Shown here one piece after another: positions 5,146-11,431 of a DNA stretch of 12,874 nucleotides. The notes beneath the pieces are model-generated. The model was not told the DNA's origin and searched no databases. It worked only from the letters and a program-made list of their open reading frames with translations. Source of the stretch: Pseudomonadota bacterium. Its GTDB lineage: Bacteria > Pseudomonadota > Gammaproteobacteria > Halothiobacillales > Halothiobacillaceae. Numbering within the stretch: position 1 is the stretch's first letter; each line of letters starts with the position of its first letter. The stretch lies in NCBI GenBank assembly GCA_021795795.1, contig JAJYPA010000201.1, positions 1 to 12,874 of the forward strand, given 5' to 3'. A program made the translations under genes and the position numbers.

Positions 5146-5316
5146 TTATTTATTAAGGATTTCTTTCTGATTTCTCGCCATCGGCTGATTTTCAGAAGAC
5201 CCTGATTCGTCCAACCCAACGCAGCCCTCATCATCCACGGATAGCTGAATGGTGATAGCTGCGTTGGAAATGATTATGTTGGCCAGTTCCGGTGACACAT
5301 CTGCGAAGGGTGACAT
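5146..5316 (-). CDS. Small hypothetical protein, 56 aa
   Basis: The ATG at 5316 shares its A with the stop of the upstream gene (TGATG), and GAGGAGG lies just before it, so translation is almost certainly coupled. The peptide begins MSPFADVSPELANIIISNAA, continues with a strand-like ITIQLSVDDEG and ends in a polar, probably disordered tail (SENQPMARNQKEILNK). No family is recognised. The gene sits between the 87-aa coiled-coil gene and its decayed duplicate, which suggests that a two-gene block was once duplicated here. Confidence 0.65.
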   Translation of the reverse strand: MSPFADVSPELANIIISNAAITIQLSVDDEGCVGLDESGSSENQPMARNQKEILNK

Positions 5317-5579
5317 CACGCTGCCTCCTCATCAGATGCCTGAACTCCGGCAATATCCGCCACCGTATCCAGGGTATCCCGTTCTTCTTCCACGACATCG
5401 CCCGTTTCGCGCTCTTTTTCGACCAAGCTGATGATCTTGTTCAGCTTGGCGGGCTTTATATCGAGATATTCCGCGATAGCCTTGATGTCTTCCTTGATCT
5501 GCTCCTGCATGGAGTGGATGGCTGTTCTGCGGTTGATCACATCCTCAATCGCCTTTCTGGACTTCGTATCTATCTGCAT
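5316..5579 (-). CDS. Small coiled-coil protein, 87 aa
   Basis: The ATG at 5579 follows AGGGG with 8-nt spacing. The protein is highly charged and helical: residues 1-40 form a probable coiled coil (KSRKAIEDVINRRTAIHSMQ and beyond), followed by IKPAKLNKIISLVEKERE and an acidic tail. The arrangement (an N-terminal coiled-coil helix, then a short helix-turn-helix-like segment and an acidic end) recalls small phage double-stranded DNA-binding proteins such as T4 DsbA; this resemblance is by pattern and is not established. It is encoded 89 nt downstream of the topoisomerase on the same strand and overlaps the 56-aa gene by one base. Confidence 0.8.
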   Translation of the reverse strand: MQIDTKSRKAIEDVINRRTAIHSMQEQIKEDIKAIAEYLDIKPAKLNKIISLVEKERETGDVVEEERDTLDTVADIAGVQASDEEAA

Positions 5580-5668
5580 GGCTCATACCCCTATTGTCTA
5601 ACGGTTCCGGCGTATTTTGTACATCACCCGCATATCGCCGTCCTATGCGGATAATCCTTTAATCCCTA

Positions 5669-7807
5669 CTAATCCATAATGCTTGAGCGAGGCGCTGAGG
5701 GCTTACCCCTGCGCGTTCCCGCCGGTTTGCCCCCGGACTTTTTACCGGCAGCTTCGGGCTTGGCCTTGCCACCCTTGCCTGCCGGCAGCGCCTCCCAGAC
5801 TTTGCCGATGGCTCCTTTGTCGTCCCACCAAGTTCCGTGACCTTTGGCGCATCTGAAAAACCCATGCCTCTTGGATGTCTCGTAGCGTCCGGTCGGCTTT
5901 CCGCATTCCGGGCACGCTGGTCCGTCCGTATTGGATTCCACTTGATCCCCGAAGGGTTCACCCGGTGTCCCGTCTTTGTCCTGGAGCAAATTGTGGTTAT
6001 CCCGGTTGGAGCACACCCAGAAGAACGACCCTTTTTTCTTCTTACTCTCGCGCCGGCTGACGGTGCCGCCGCACCCGTCTACCGGGCACGGTTGCGAGTT
6101 GTCCGCACCCTTGGGCATGGTTGCTATGGTGCTTTGAATATCCACGTAGGATTTCGCCAACAGGTCACGGGGTGGCATCTTGCCTTCGGTGATGAGATCC
6201 AGGCTCTCCTCGATCAGCCGGGTGTATTCCAGGCCCGCGAAGTCGAAAGGGCGCAGCGCATCGACGACCTGCTCACCCAGATCCGTCGCGTAGAGGGCGG
6301 GCGCCTTGCCTTTGCGCTTCATGTAATCACGCTTGTAGAGCACTTTGATGATACTGGCGTAGGTGGATGGACGGCCTACGCCATGGTCCTCCAGCGCCTT
6401 GATGAGCGTGGATTCCGTGTAGCGCGGCGGGGCCTTGGTCTTTTTGCTGACCATCTCTCCGCGTTCGGCCTTGAGCTGGTCATCAACGGAGAGCTTGGGT
6501 ACCGGATTTGCGGCCTCTGTCTCTTTGCCCTCGCCTCCCTCACCCTCGTCTTCGCTCTCGGTATAGAGAGCACGCCAGCCGGGATCCGTAAGCACCGACC
6601 CCACAGCGCGGAACAGGGCCGGGCGCGACAGATCTCTCCAGTGAAAAGTCCCGCCATTCAGCGTGCATGAGGTTTGCTGATAGATCGCATCCGGCATCTG
6701 GGACGCCATCGCCCGCTTGCGGATGAGCTGGTAGAGGGCACGTTGGTTCGCGTCCTCACCGGCTTCCTCTGCCATCGGCTTTGTAGGGCGAATCGCCTCA
6801 TGTGCTTCCTGGGCATCGCCCTTGGCCTTCCATCGGCGCGGTTTTTCCACAACGGGTAGCCCGGCTTTTTCCAGCGCCGCACGCAGAAGCGTCTCACCCT
6901 CCTCAGAGAGATTCGGACTGTCCGTGCGGTGGTAAGTGATGTGCCCCTTCTCGAAGAGCGCCTGCGCGGCTTTCATGATGTCTTCCACCCCAACCTTTAG
7001 GGCGCGGGCGCCATCCATCTGCATGGAGCTGGTGGTGAAGGGGGGAGCAGGGGCCTTGCGTGTGGGTTTCGATTCCGCTTTGGACACGACAAGGGGCATG
7101 GTAGGCAGCGCATCGGCTAAGCCTTGAGCGAATGCCTTGTCCTGGAAATATTCGCCTTCTTTGGTGCCGTCGATCCAGGATGCTTTCCAACCGGATACCC
7201 CGTCTTTGCCCGGCATGTGTGCGAGTACCTGGTAGAACGCCGTGGGCTTGAATGATTTGATGGCTCGCTCGCGCTCGACTACCAACGCCAGTGCTGGGCT
7301 CTGCACCCGTCCCGCCGAGGCCTTCGCCCCGATGGAATTGCTGAGGACCGGGGAGACTTCCCATCCGACCATGCGATCCAGCGCACGGCGGGCTTCCTGT
7401 GCGGCCACCAGACGCATGTTCACCGGGCGCGGAGCCAGTAACGCCTTACGGATCGCGGTCTCCGTCACCTCCTGGTAGGAGACGCGCCTGGCTTCACCTG
7501 GTTTGATCTTCAACACCTGGCAGACATGCCAGGCGATACCTTCGCCCTCCCGATCCGGGTCGGTGGCGATGTACACGGCATCGGCGCTCTGCGCCGCGGC
7601 CCGGAGTCCGGAGACGATCTCTTTGTGTTTCGTATCCAGAATCTCGTAGCGCATGGCGAAGTCCGGCGGGCGGACATAAGCGGCTTCCCCGGTGACGGGA
7701 AGATCCCGGATATGGCCGAGAGTAGCCTTCACCTGCCAGCCGTTCCCAAGAATATGCCCAATATGCTGGGCTTTCTTGGGGGATTCGACGATGAGGAGGG
7801 TGCTCAT
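5669..7807 (-). CDS. topA: Type IA DNA topoisomerase (TopA-like)
   Basis: This 712-aa enzyme cuts and passes single DNA strands to relax negative supercoils or unlink DNA. The TOPRIM domain is N-terminal, with E8 in LLIVESPKKA and the metal-binding acids D83, D85 and E87 in ATDPDREGEGIAWH. The active-site tyrosine is Y292 in ITYHRTDSPNLS, with R294 next to it. The AHEAIRPT motif (335-342) and the HGVGRPSTYASII motif (475-487) are intact. Two C-terminal zinc ribbons follow: C574, C579, C599 and H605; then C632, C635, C653 and H657. A Lys/Gly-rich tail (676-712) may bind DNA. It is shorter than E. coli TopA (865 aa). The start overlaps the upstream membrane-protein gene by 4 nt. On an element it probably serves replication or transfer. 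Confidence 0.97.
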   Translation of the reverse strand: MSTLLIVESPKKAQHIGHILGNGWQVKATLGHIRDLPVTGEAAYVRPPDFAMRYEILDTKHKEIVSGLRAAAQSADAVYIATDPDREGEGIAWHVCQVLKIKPGEARRVSYQEVTETAIRKALLAPRPVNMRLVAAQEARRALDRMVGWEVSPVLSNSIGAKASAGRVQSPALALVVERERAIKSFKPTAFYQVLAHMPGKDGVSGWKASWIDGTKEGEYFQDKAFAQGLADALPTMPLVVSKAESKPTRKAPAPPFTTSSMQMDGARALKVGVEDIMKAAQALFEKGHITYHRTDSPNLSEEGETLLRAALEKAGLPVVEKPRRWKAKGDAQEAHEAIRPTKPMAEEAGEDANQRALYQLIRKRAMASQMPDAIYQQTSCTLNGGTFHWRDLSRPALFRAVGSVLTDPGWRALYTESEDEGEGGEGKETEAANPVPKLSVDDQLKAERGEMVSKKTKAPPRYTESTLIKALEDHGVGRPSTYASIIKVLYKRDYMKRKGKAPALYATDLGEQVVDALRPFDFAGLEYTRLIEESLDLITEGKMPPRDLLAKSYVDIQSTIATMPKGADNSQPCPVDGCGGTVSRRESKKKKGSFFWVCSNRDNHNLLQDKDGTPGEPFGDQVESNTDGPACPECGKPTGRYETSKRHGFFRCAKGHGTWWDDKGAIGKVWEALPAGKGGKAKPEAAGKKSGGKPAGTRRGKPSAPRSSIMD

Positions 7808-8100
7808 GACAGAATCTCGCGGTCATGAGTTCGCCGGTCAACGATACGCCAACTCCAGACTAGCAAGAGAAGAGACACGAGGTATGTCACAGCGTAAGAT
7901 ACCCAAAGAATTAACACAGCGTTGATTAGCGGAGTCCAGCCGGATCCCGACGGCGCCCATATCGCTACCGCCGCAGTTATAAGCAGCAGCGGTAACCCGA
8001 AGCCAGAATCAACCCAGAACCAGACATCCAACTCATTACACTTTTTCACAACAAAGACAACAAGATCTTCTACTTTGAGCTTGAGATTTTCCGTGGTCAT
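7804..8100 (-). CDS. Two-helix membrane protein, 98 aa
   Basis: The ATG at 8100 has AGGGGG 6 nt upstream. The N-terminal 30 residues are amphipathic and polar (MTTENLKLKVEDLVVFVVKK). Two membrane helices follow at about 33-49 and 58-84, then a basic cytoplasmic-type tail (WRIVDRRTHDREILS). It shares the W-x-P-x-I-N-A motif at the start of helix 2 and the general layout with the 116-aa protein at 4570-4920. Its stop overlaps the topoisomerase start by 4 nt, so the two are translated together. No known family is recognised and the function is unknown. Confidence 0.8.
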   Translation of the reverse strand: MTTENLKLKVEDLVVFVVKKCNELDVWFWVDSGFGLPLLLITAAVAIWAPSGSGWTPLINAVLILWVSYAVTYLVSLLLLVWSWRIVDRRTHDREILS

Positions 8101-8115
8101 AAATACCCCCTGTTT

Positions 8116-8454
8116 CTATAATTCGGTTCCGGCGTTAAATACTTCACGCGGCCCCGCCAAGTCTTCGACGATGCGATTGATGCCGCCGTGCCGCCGGAGC
8201 CTGTTGTCGTCGCGGGCTTCCCGTGCGGTGGCACACACCACACAGCGCACGGCGTTTACCGCGGCCACCCGGCGCGGATCAATGACCTCAGCACAGTCGA
8301 GACAATACCGCGTACCGTTTTCGTCTTCGTCCGGCTGTTCCGAGCACTTCGCTCGGTCCAACTGCTCCTGAATCCTCTGCAGATTCTCGTTCTCCGCAAT
8401 TTTCGTCGCCATATCCAGAGGATCGGCGCACCATTCCATGTCAATCAGCATCAC
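8116..8454 (-). CDS. TraR/DksA-type C4 zinc-finger protein
   Basis: This 112-aa protein carries the zinc finger C51-x2-C54 ... C71-x2-C74 (YCLDCAEVIDPRRVAAVNAV, then RCVVCATARE), close to the consensus of the DksA/TraR family. An N-terminal helical part (residues 6-40, NLQRIQEQLDRAKCSEQ) fits the coiled-coil that these proteins insert into the RNA polymerase secondary channel. It is longer than F-plasmid TraR and shorter than DksA, and has a charged C-terminal extension (RDDNRLRRHGG and on). Start at 8454 is set by GGGGAGGGG just upstream. It overlaps the preceding gene by 14 nt. Probable role: modulation of host transcription, or of the element's own promoters. Confidence 0.8.
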   Translation of the reverse strand: MMLIDMEWCADPLDMATKIAENENLQRIQEQLDRAKCSEQPDEDENGTRYCLDCAEVIDPRRVAAVNAVRCVVCATAREARDDNRLRRHGGINRIVEDLAGPREVFNAGTEL

Positions 8455-9631
8455 CCCTCCCCTTCAGCATCCGTTTTAGAAATCCAAACCCTTTGCTCAC
8501 ATCTTCACCAGAGGCTTGTCTGTACGCATGGACCACTTTCGCCGAGCCCGCCTGGACATAATTATCGAGCGCCACTACGGACATGGTTTGTATCGGGATG
8601 GCAGCGATGTCCGCCCTTGGGTCCACCATAAACACCAATCCGTCCCGCTGATTCTTTCCGGTTTTTATCCATCGTGGCCCTCCTGACGAACTCCACTCGA
8701 CGAGCGTGTCTCCGTATCGTTTCATCGCCGTTTCTTGGTCGAGCAGATATTTCCGCGTATTGGCCACAGCTCGATCCTCTTCACCAGGGCCAACATCTCT
8801 CCAAGCCTTGTACTGCGTGATTTTTTCACCACGTTCCGCCGCCTTCAGCACGCTAACCAGGTATCCAACCGGATTTTCCGCATTCAGGATTTTTTCCTTA
8901 CGCAACTGCACCAGGTCGCTGAGTTTCCATGCTGCTTCTCTGGCGCGAGCCATCCAGCGGCACACCTGGAAAACATGCGCCCCTTTGTCGAGCAAAAACA
9001 CGAGATCTTCCGGGATGCTGGCGTGGGCACCCCCCTGTTGCACGGCGACAAATTTGTCGTGAGAGACGGGGTTGCTGGGGCGCCTGGGGGGGGTGGATGC
9101 TGGTGATTCTTGCGCATAGTGCTGATCCTCTGCATCGCCGCCAAAAACTGCCTCGAAGGGGCTGATATGGCAGTCTTCTTCTGTCATCTTGCTAAACAGG
9201 GAACGCTGACCGCAAGTGTGCGGATTATAGGAAAGACCAGTGAGGGCGGCGACACGATGCGTCAGGATGGTGCGTACAGTAGCGAGGCGCCCGTAACTTT
9301 TACGGCCTTGCAACTGACGGACGATATAACCCGCATCAACGAGCTCGCGTAACGCCCGCCGAATCGTGGATTCCGAACATCCAAGCCACTTTTGAAGCGT
9401 CACCACCCTTGGAAACACAGGTTCTGCGAGGTTGTACACCTTGGCACACTGGACCAGTTGGCAGAGTACGTTCCGCGCAGAATTGGATACATCCCTGACA
9501 GCGTTCTGGAGCGCCGTAATCGCGCCCGTGAGCGGGATGGGGACAACCCCACGGTTGCCCAGACCCGCCGAAGCCGGGGTGTTGTAAAACCCGTTTTCTG
9601 CTATATTATAGCTAGGTGTTGTGCAGTGCAT
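8441..9631 (-). CDS. Winged-helix DNA-binding protein, possibly a replication protein
   Basis: This 396-aa protein has a clear winged helix-turn-helix at about residues 52-125, with VVTLQKWLGCSESTIRRALR as the turn-helix core and a wing after ELVDAGYIVRQLQG. The remainder is mainly helical (AARGKE-type charged segments around 250-300) with no further recognisable domain. Phage and plasmid replication proteins often carry such an N-terminal domain, and it leads an operon with a topoisomerase, so a role in replication of the element is likely but unproven; a transcription regulator is the alternative. The only usable start codon is the ATG at 9631, which lacks a ribosome-binding site, and a perfect -10-like TATAAT occurs inside codons 8-9. 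The start is therefore uncertain. Confidence 0.8.
   Translation of the reverse strand: MHCTTPSYNIAENGFYNTPASAGLGNRGVVPIPLTGAITALQNAVRDVSNSARNVLCQLVQCAKVYNLAEPVFPRVVTLQKWLGCSESTIRRALRELVDAGYIVRQLQGRKSYGRLATVRTILTHRVAALTGLSYNPHTCGQRSLFSKMTEEDCHISPFEAVFGGDAEDQHYAQESPASTPPRRPSNPVSHDKFVAVQQGGAHASIPEDLVFLLDKGAHVFQVCRWMARAREAAWKLSDLVQLRKEKILNAENPVGYLVSVLKAAERGEKITQYKAWRDVGPGEEDRAVANTRKYLLDQETAMKRYGDTLVEWSSSGGPRWIKTGKNQRDGLVFMVDPRADIAAIPIQTMSVVALDNYVQAGSAKVVHAYRQASGEDVSKGFGFLKRMLKGRGDAD
9582..9609 (+). promoter_or_regulatory. Candidate rightward promoter
   Basis: TTGTAA (9582-9587) and TATTAT (9604-9609) are separated by 16 nt. Between them lies the dyad AAAAC/GTTTT (9586-9597), a possible operator. 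The leftward strand across 9605-9610 reads TATAAT, so the region could serve both directions. It would start transcription near 9616. Confidence 0.45.
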
Positions 9632-9922
9632 GGTTGTGCTGCCGAGTATGTGGCGCTGAGTGTGTGATGTTTAATTTGAATCGGTGCAAGATGACGTCCG
9701 TCGAAAGAAGACATCTTGTATCCGGAATGGAAATGGGTTTCTGATATGGCATTTTGCCCGCTTTCAGAAAGAGGCCAGCATAACACCAAATAGCTGATTA
9801 TGTTGCTCATTATGGAAAGAGTAGCCGTTTTGTAGCGGGTCGCCTCATCCGCTGCAAAAATCCGGTGAAGAGCAGCAACAGCGAATAGAAAGGCAGGTCC
9901 AGTTTTCTGGGCCTGTTTTTTT
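9616..9922 (+). ncRNA. Candidate structured small RNA, about 300 nt
   Basis: This interval has no credible protein-coding frame, yet it is flanked by a rightward promoter candidate and a strong rightward terminator. Hairpins within it are CAAGATG/CATCTTG (9687-9693 with 9712-9718, extended by a G-U and a U-A pair), CTTT/AAAG at about 9771-9781, and TTTTGTAGCGG/CCGCTGCAAAA (9828-9838 with 9849-9859, one G-U pair, extended by CCG/CGG). The last stem is the terminator itself. The terminator has no other rightward gene to serve. The RNA family is not recognised; boundaries are estimates. Confidence 0.45.
9894..9922 (+). terminator. Strong Rho-independent terminator, rightward
   Basis: CAGGTCCAG (9894-9902) pairs with CTGGGCCTG (9907-9915), nine base pairs with one G-U, around a TTTT loop, and is followed by seven T. 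The opposite strand lacks a good T-run, so it acts mainly on rightward transcripts. Confidence 0.85.
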
Positions 9923-9938
9923 GTGGGCGTGAACGACC

Positions 9939-10160
9939 TCAAGAGGCATCCCTCATGTCGATGACCACAAAGCTGTGCCAGCCGCGTTGCCAGCCGCCAA
10001 GTCCCAGGTGCCGCCGGTAGGACATCGCGCAGTCCAGATCGCCCAGCGCAGACTCAGCAGACGCCAGCGTCGCATAGCGAAATCCCCGCAGGGGGTGGAT
10101 GCCATCACCGTCCTCGCAGCAGACAGCGTATGGCCTGAGTTTTCTTTTTGGGTGAGGCAT
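9939..10160 (-). CDS. Hypothetical protein, 73 aa
   Basis: The ATG at 10160 shares a base with the stop of the upstream YdaS-like gene (TAATG) and has AAGG 7 nt before it, so this start is preferred to a GTG at 10196. The product begins MPHPKRKLRPYAVCCEDGDG, contains a mid-section rich in Arg and Gly (GFRYATLASAESALGDLDC, then YRRHLGLGGWQRGWHSF) and ends VVIDMRDAS. It resembles no family I know. It is basic at the N terminus and probably soluble. It forms a two-gene unit with the YdaS-like regulator and is followed on the other strand by the terminator at 9894. Confidence 0.7.
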   Translation of the reverse strand: MPHPKRKLRPYAVCCEDGDGIHPLRGFRYATLASAESALGDLDCAMSYRRHLGLGGWQRGWHSFVVIDMRDAS

Positions 10161-10402
10161 TAGCTCGCCTTGCGGATCGGGTTCCGCTGTGACCATGAGC
10201 GGTCGAAAACCTCGGGTAATAACTCCTCGCGGAGCACGGCAGAATCGGTGGCCACCTCAATTTTCGCTGCCAAAGCAGGTGACAATCCGCGCTTGCCGCT
10301 GAAAATCAGCGAGAGCGCGGACTCGTGATAACCCAGCTTTTCCGCGAATGCTCGCTGATGGGGGAATATGTCGAGCGCTTTGCGCAATGCTTCAATGTTC
10401 AT
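10160..10402 (-). CDS. YdaS/Cro-like transcriptional regulator, 80 aa
   Basis: This protein has an N-terminal helix-turn-helix (residues about 14-50) with the sequence HQRAFAEKLGYHESALSLIF, then SGKRGLSPALAAKIEVATD, the usual ending of phage Cro/YdaS-type domains. The C terminus (52-80) is short and basic. The ribosome-binding site GGAGGA lies in the perfect palindrome CCTCCGGAGG (10409-10418). The gene is divergent from the repressor gene at 10516, the usual arrangement of a phage-type switch. It probably turns on excision or transfer genes, or represses the repressor gene. Confidence 0.8.
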   Translation of the reverse strand: MNIEALRKALDIFPHQRAFAEKLGYHESALSLIFSGKRGLSPALAAKIEVATDSAVLREELLPEVFDRSWSQRNPIRKAS

Positions 10403-10408
10403 AAAAGT

Positions 10409-10485
10409 CCTCCGGAGGAAGAGTCCAAGTCGCTTCTTATAATAAACCCTAGCTTTTATTTGATGTCAAGCGGAAACGACTTCCC
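10409..10485. promoter_or_regulatory. Divergent switch region with promoters and operators
   Basis: Leftward, TTGACA (10464-10469) with TTTATT at 17-nt spacing (10441-10446), or TATTAT at 19 nt, makes a good promoter for the YdaS-like gene. Rightward, TATAAT (10438-10443) is a possible -10 for the repressor, without a good -35. Operator-like half-sites AAGTCG (10428-10433) and CGACTT (10477-10482) flank the promoters; AAGCG sits next to the second. A palindrome, CCTCCGGAGG, covers the ribosome-binding site of the YdaS-like gene. Confidence 0.6.
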
Positions 10486-10515
10486 CCAACAACGTTCCTG
10501 CGTAATCCTTCTAGG

Positions 10516-10917
10516 ATGCAAAAAGACCCAACGAACGATGATGTTGCAGAACGTATGAGGATTGCCTTCGAGCGGAAGGTTAAGCGCGAAGCTGCGACTG
10601 GCCGTAGATACACAAAAGCGCTACTCGCAAGACGTATGGATGAGTCGCCACAGGCTGTGCAGCACTGGTTTGTTGAGGGATTCGTCGAAAAACTCAAATT
10701 GCCGAGGGTCGCGAGAGAGCTTGAGACCTCCGTTGACTGGCTCCTTAGTGGAGAACAAGATATTGAATCTATTGTCATTACCTCAAAGCGCGTCAAGGCC
10801 ATCGTAGAGATTTTTCAGGAATTACCAGAGCACGAGCAAGATCGGATCTTCCGAGAAATTCAGGATGCGGAACAGCGCCGCCGAGAAAAAATAGATACAC
10901 TGCTGGCCAAAAAGTAG
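10516..10917 (+). CDS. CI-like repressor without peptidase domain, 133 aa
   Basis: The helix-turn-helix lies at about residues 32-78: RYTKALLARRMDESPQAVQH, then WFVEGFVEKLKLPRVARELE and TSVDWLLSGE, the typical ending of Cro/CI-type domains. After it comes a charged helical tail (residues 88-133, possibly a coiled coil) and no LexA-type self-cleaving domain, so it is not induced by RecA-driven cleavage. The ATG at 10516 has no obvious ribosome-binding site; it may be leaderless or the message may begin close to it. No in-frame alternative lies upstream. It is divergent from the YdaS-like gene and most likely keeps the element quiet. Confidence 0.85.
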   Translation: MQKDPTNDDVAERMRIAFERKVKREAATGRRYTKALLARRMDESPQAVQHWFVEGFVEKLKLPRVARELETSVDWLLSGEQDIESIVITSKRVKAIVEIFQELPEHEQDRIFREIQDAEQRRREKIDTLLAKK

Positions 10918-10948
10918 CCTCAAATTCTAACTCACCCAGATCCCGGCT

Positions 10949-10969
10949 CACGATTCCCACTATCGTGGG
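10949..10969 (+). other. Two mutually exclusive hairpins after the repressor gene
   Basis: CACGAT (10949-10954) can pair with ATCGTG (10962-10967), and CCCAC (10956-10960) can pair with GTGGG (10965-10969); the two cannot form together. No T-run follows, so this is not a Rho-independent terminator. The remainder of 10918-11050 shows nothing further that I can support. Confidence 0.35.
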
Positions 10970-11064
10970 CACCGGTACCCATTAGCAAACTCCCACACAG
11001 CCAGCCAGTCACACGGCATATCTGCGCCTTTAGTGCTGGTCCGTTCTGGAAAATATGATCGTAG

Positions 11065-11094
11065 TTACAAACGATAAGTGACATTTATAATGTC
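11065..11094 (+). promoter_or_regulatory. Candidate promoter and operator of the alpA-type gene
   Basis: TTACAA (11065-11070) and TATAAT (11086-11091), 15 nt apart, form a possible promoter. The -10 box lies inside the palindrome GACATTTATAATGTC (11080-11094, six-base arms), an evident operator. A second TATAAT stands at 11115-11120, in the AT-rich stretch that follows. Confidence 0.5.
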
Positions 11095-11125
11095 TTTTAA
11101 ATAAATGTTTAATGTATAATAATTG

Positions 11126-11154
11126 AGCCTCTTTAGAACTCCTTAAAAGAGGTT
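11126..11154 (+). promoter_or_regulatory. Hairpin covering the ribosome-binding site of the alpA-type gene
   Basis: CCTCTTT (11128-11134) pairs exactly with AAAGAGG (11146-11152), extended by a G-U and an A-U pair, around an 11-nt loop. AGAGG (11148-11152) is the ribosome-binding site for the ATG at 11162, so it would be hidden when the stem forms. There is no T-run after the stem. Confidence 0.55.
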
Positions 11155-11161
11155 GGAAGCG

Positions 11162-11431
11162 ATGTCCAAACAGGAAGATAGCCGCAAAATGTTCCAGAAT
11201 ACGCACCAGAAGGCCAAGCCTGATCAGGATGCAAAAGTTCGGGTGCTCCGCTTGCGTGAGGTTCGAGATATGGTTGGCATGTGTACGGCTAGCATCTACA
11301 ACCTAATGAAAAAAGGGTTGTTTCCTAGCCAGATTAAGCTGGGTCCCCGGATGGTCGGATGGCTGGAGTCAGAGATTAAGGCATGGCTTGCTGACAAAAT
11401 GGCAGCGAGGGGAGGGGGCGGAGCAGACTAA
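11162..11431 (+). CDS. alpA: AlpA-family excisionase/regulator
   Basis: This 89-aa protein has a central helix-turn-helix at about residues 27-77: VRVLRLREVRDMVGMCTASI, then YNLMKKGLFPSQIKLGPRMV and GWLESEIKAWLADKM. The phrase FPxxIKLGxRxxGWxxxEIxAWL is the hallmark of the AlpA family of P4-like elements, which bind DNA to activate the integrase or assist excision. The N-terminal 25 residues are polar, and the C terminus is Gly-rich. The ATG at 11162 is preferred to a TTG at 11153. It is convergent with the integrase, and the two stop codons overlap within 4 nt without a terminator between them. Confidence 0.9.
   Translation: MSKQEDSRKMFQNTHQKAKPDQDAKVRVLRLREVRDMVGMCTASIYNLMKKGLFPSQIKLGPRMVGWLESEIKAWLADKMAARGGGGAD

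Noticed and set aside
4739..5170. Rightward frames of 143 and 132 codons opposite the membrane-protein gene
   Set aside because: They run antisense to the well-supported genes at 4570-4920 and 5146-5316, with odd composition and no ribosome-binding site.
5837..6670. Rightward 277-codon frame inside the topoisomerase gene
   Set aside because: It is an antisense shadow of a gene with complete catalytic motifs.
9687..9718. Possible hammerhead ribozyme because of ATGA and GAAA near a hairpin
   Set aside because: The required CUGANGA core is not present and stem II is too short, so the match is superficial.
9601..9942. Leftward 113-codon frame across the gene-free stretch
   Set aside because: It would start at a TTG without a ribosome-binding site, runs through the rightward terminator hairpin, has no domain-like sequence and overlaps the start of the winged-helix gene.
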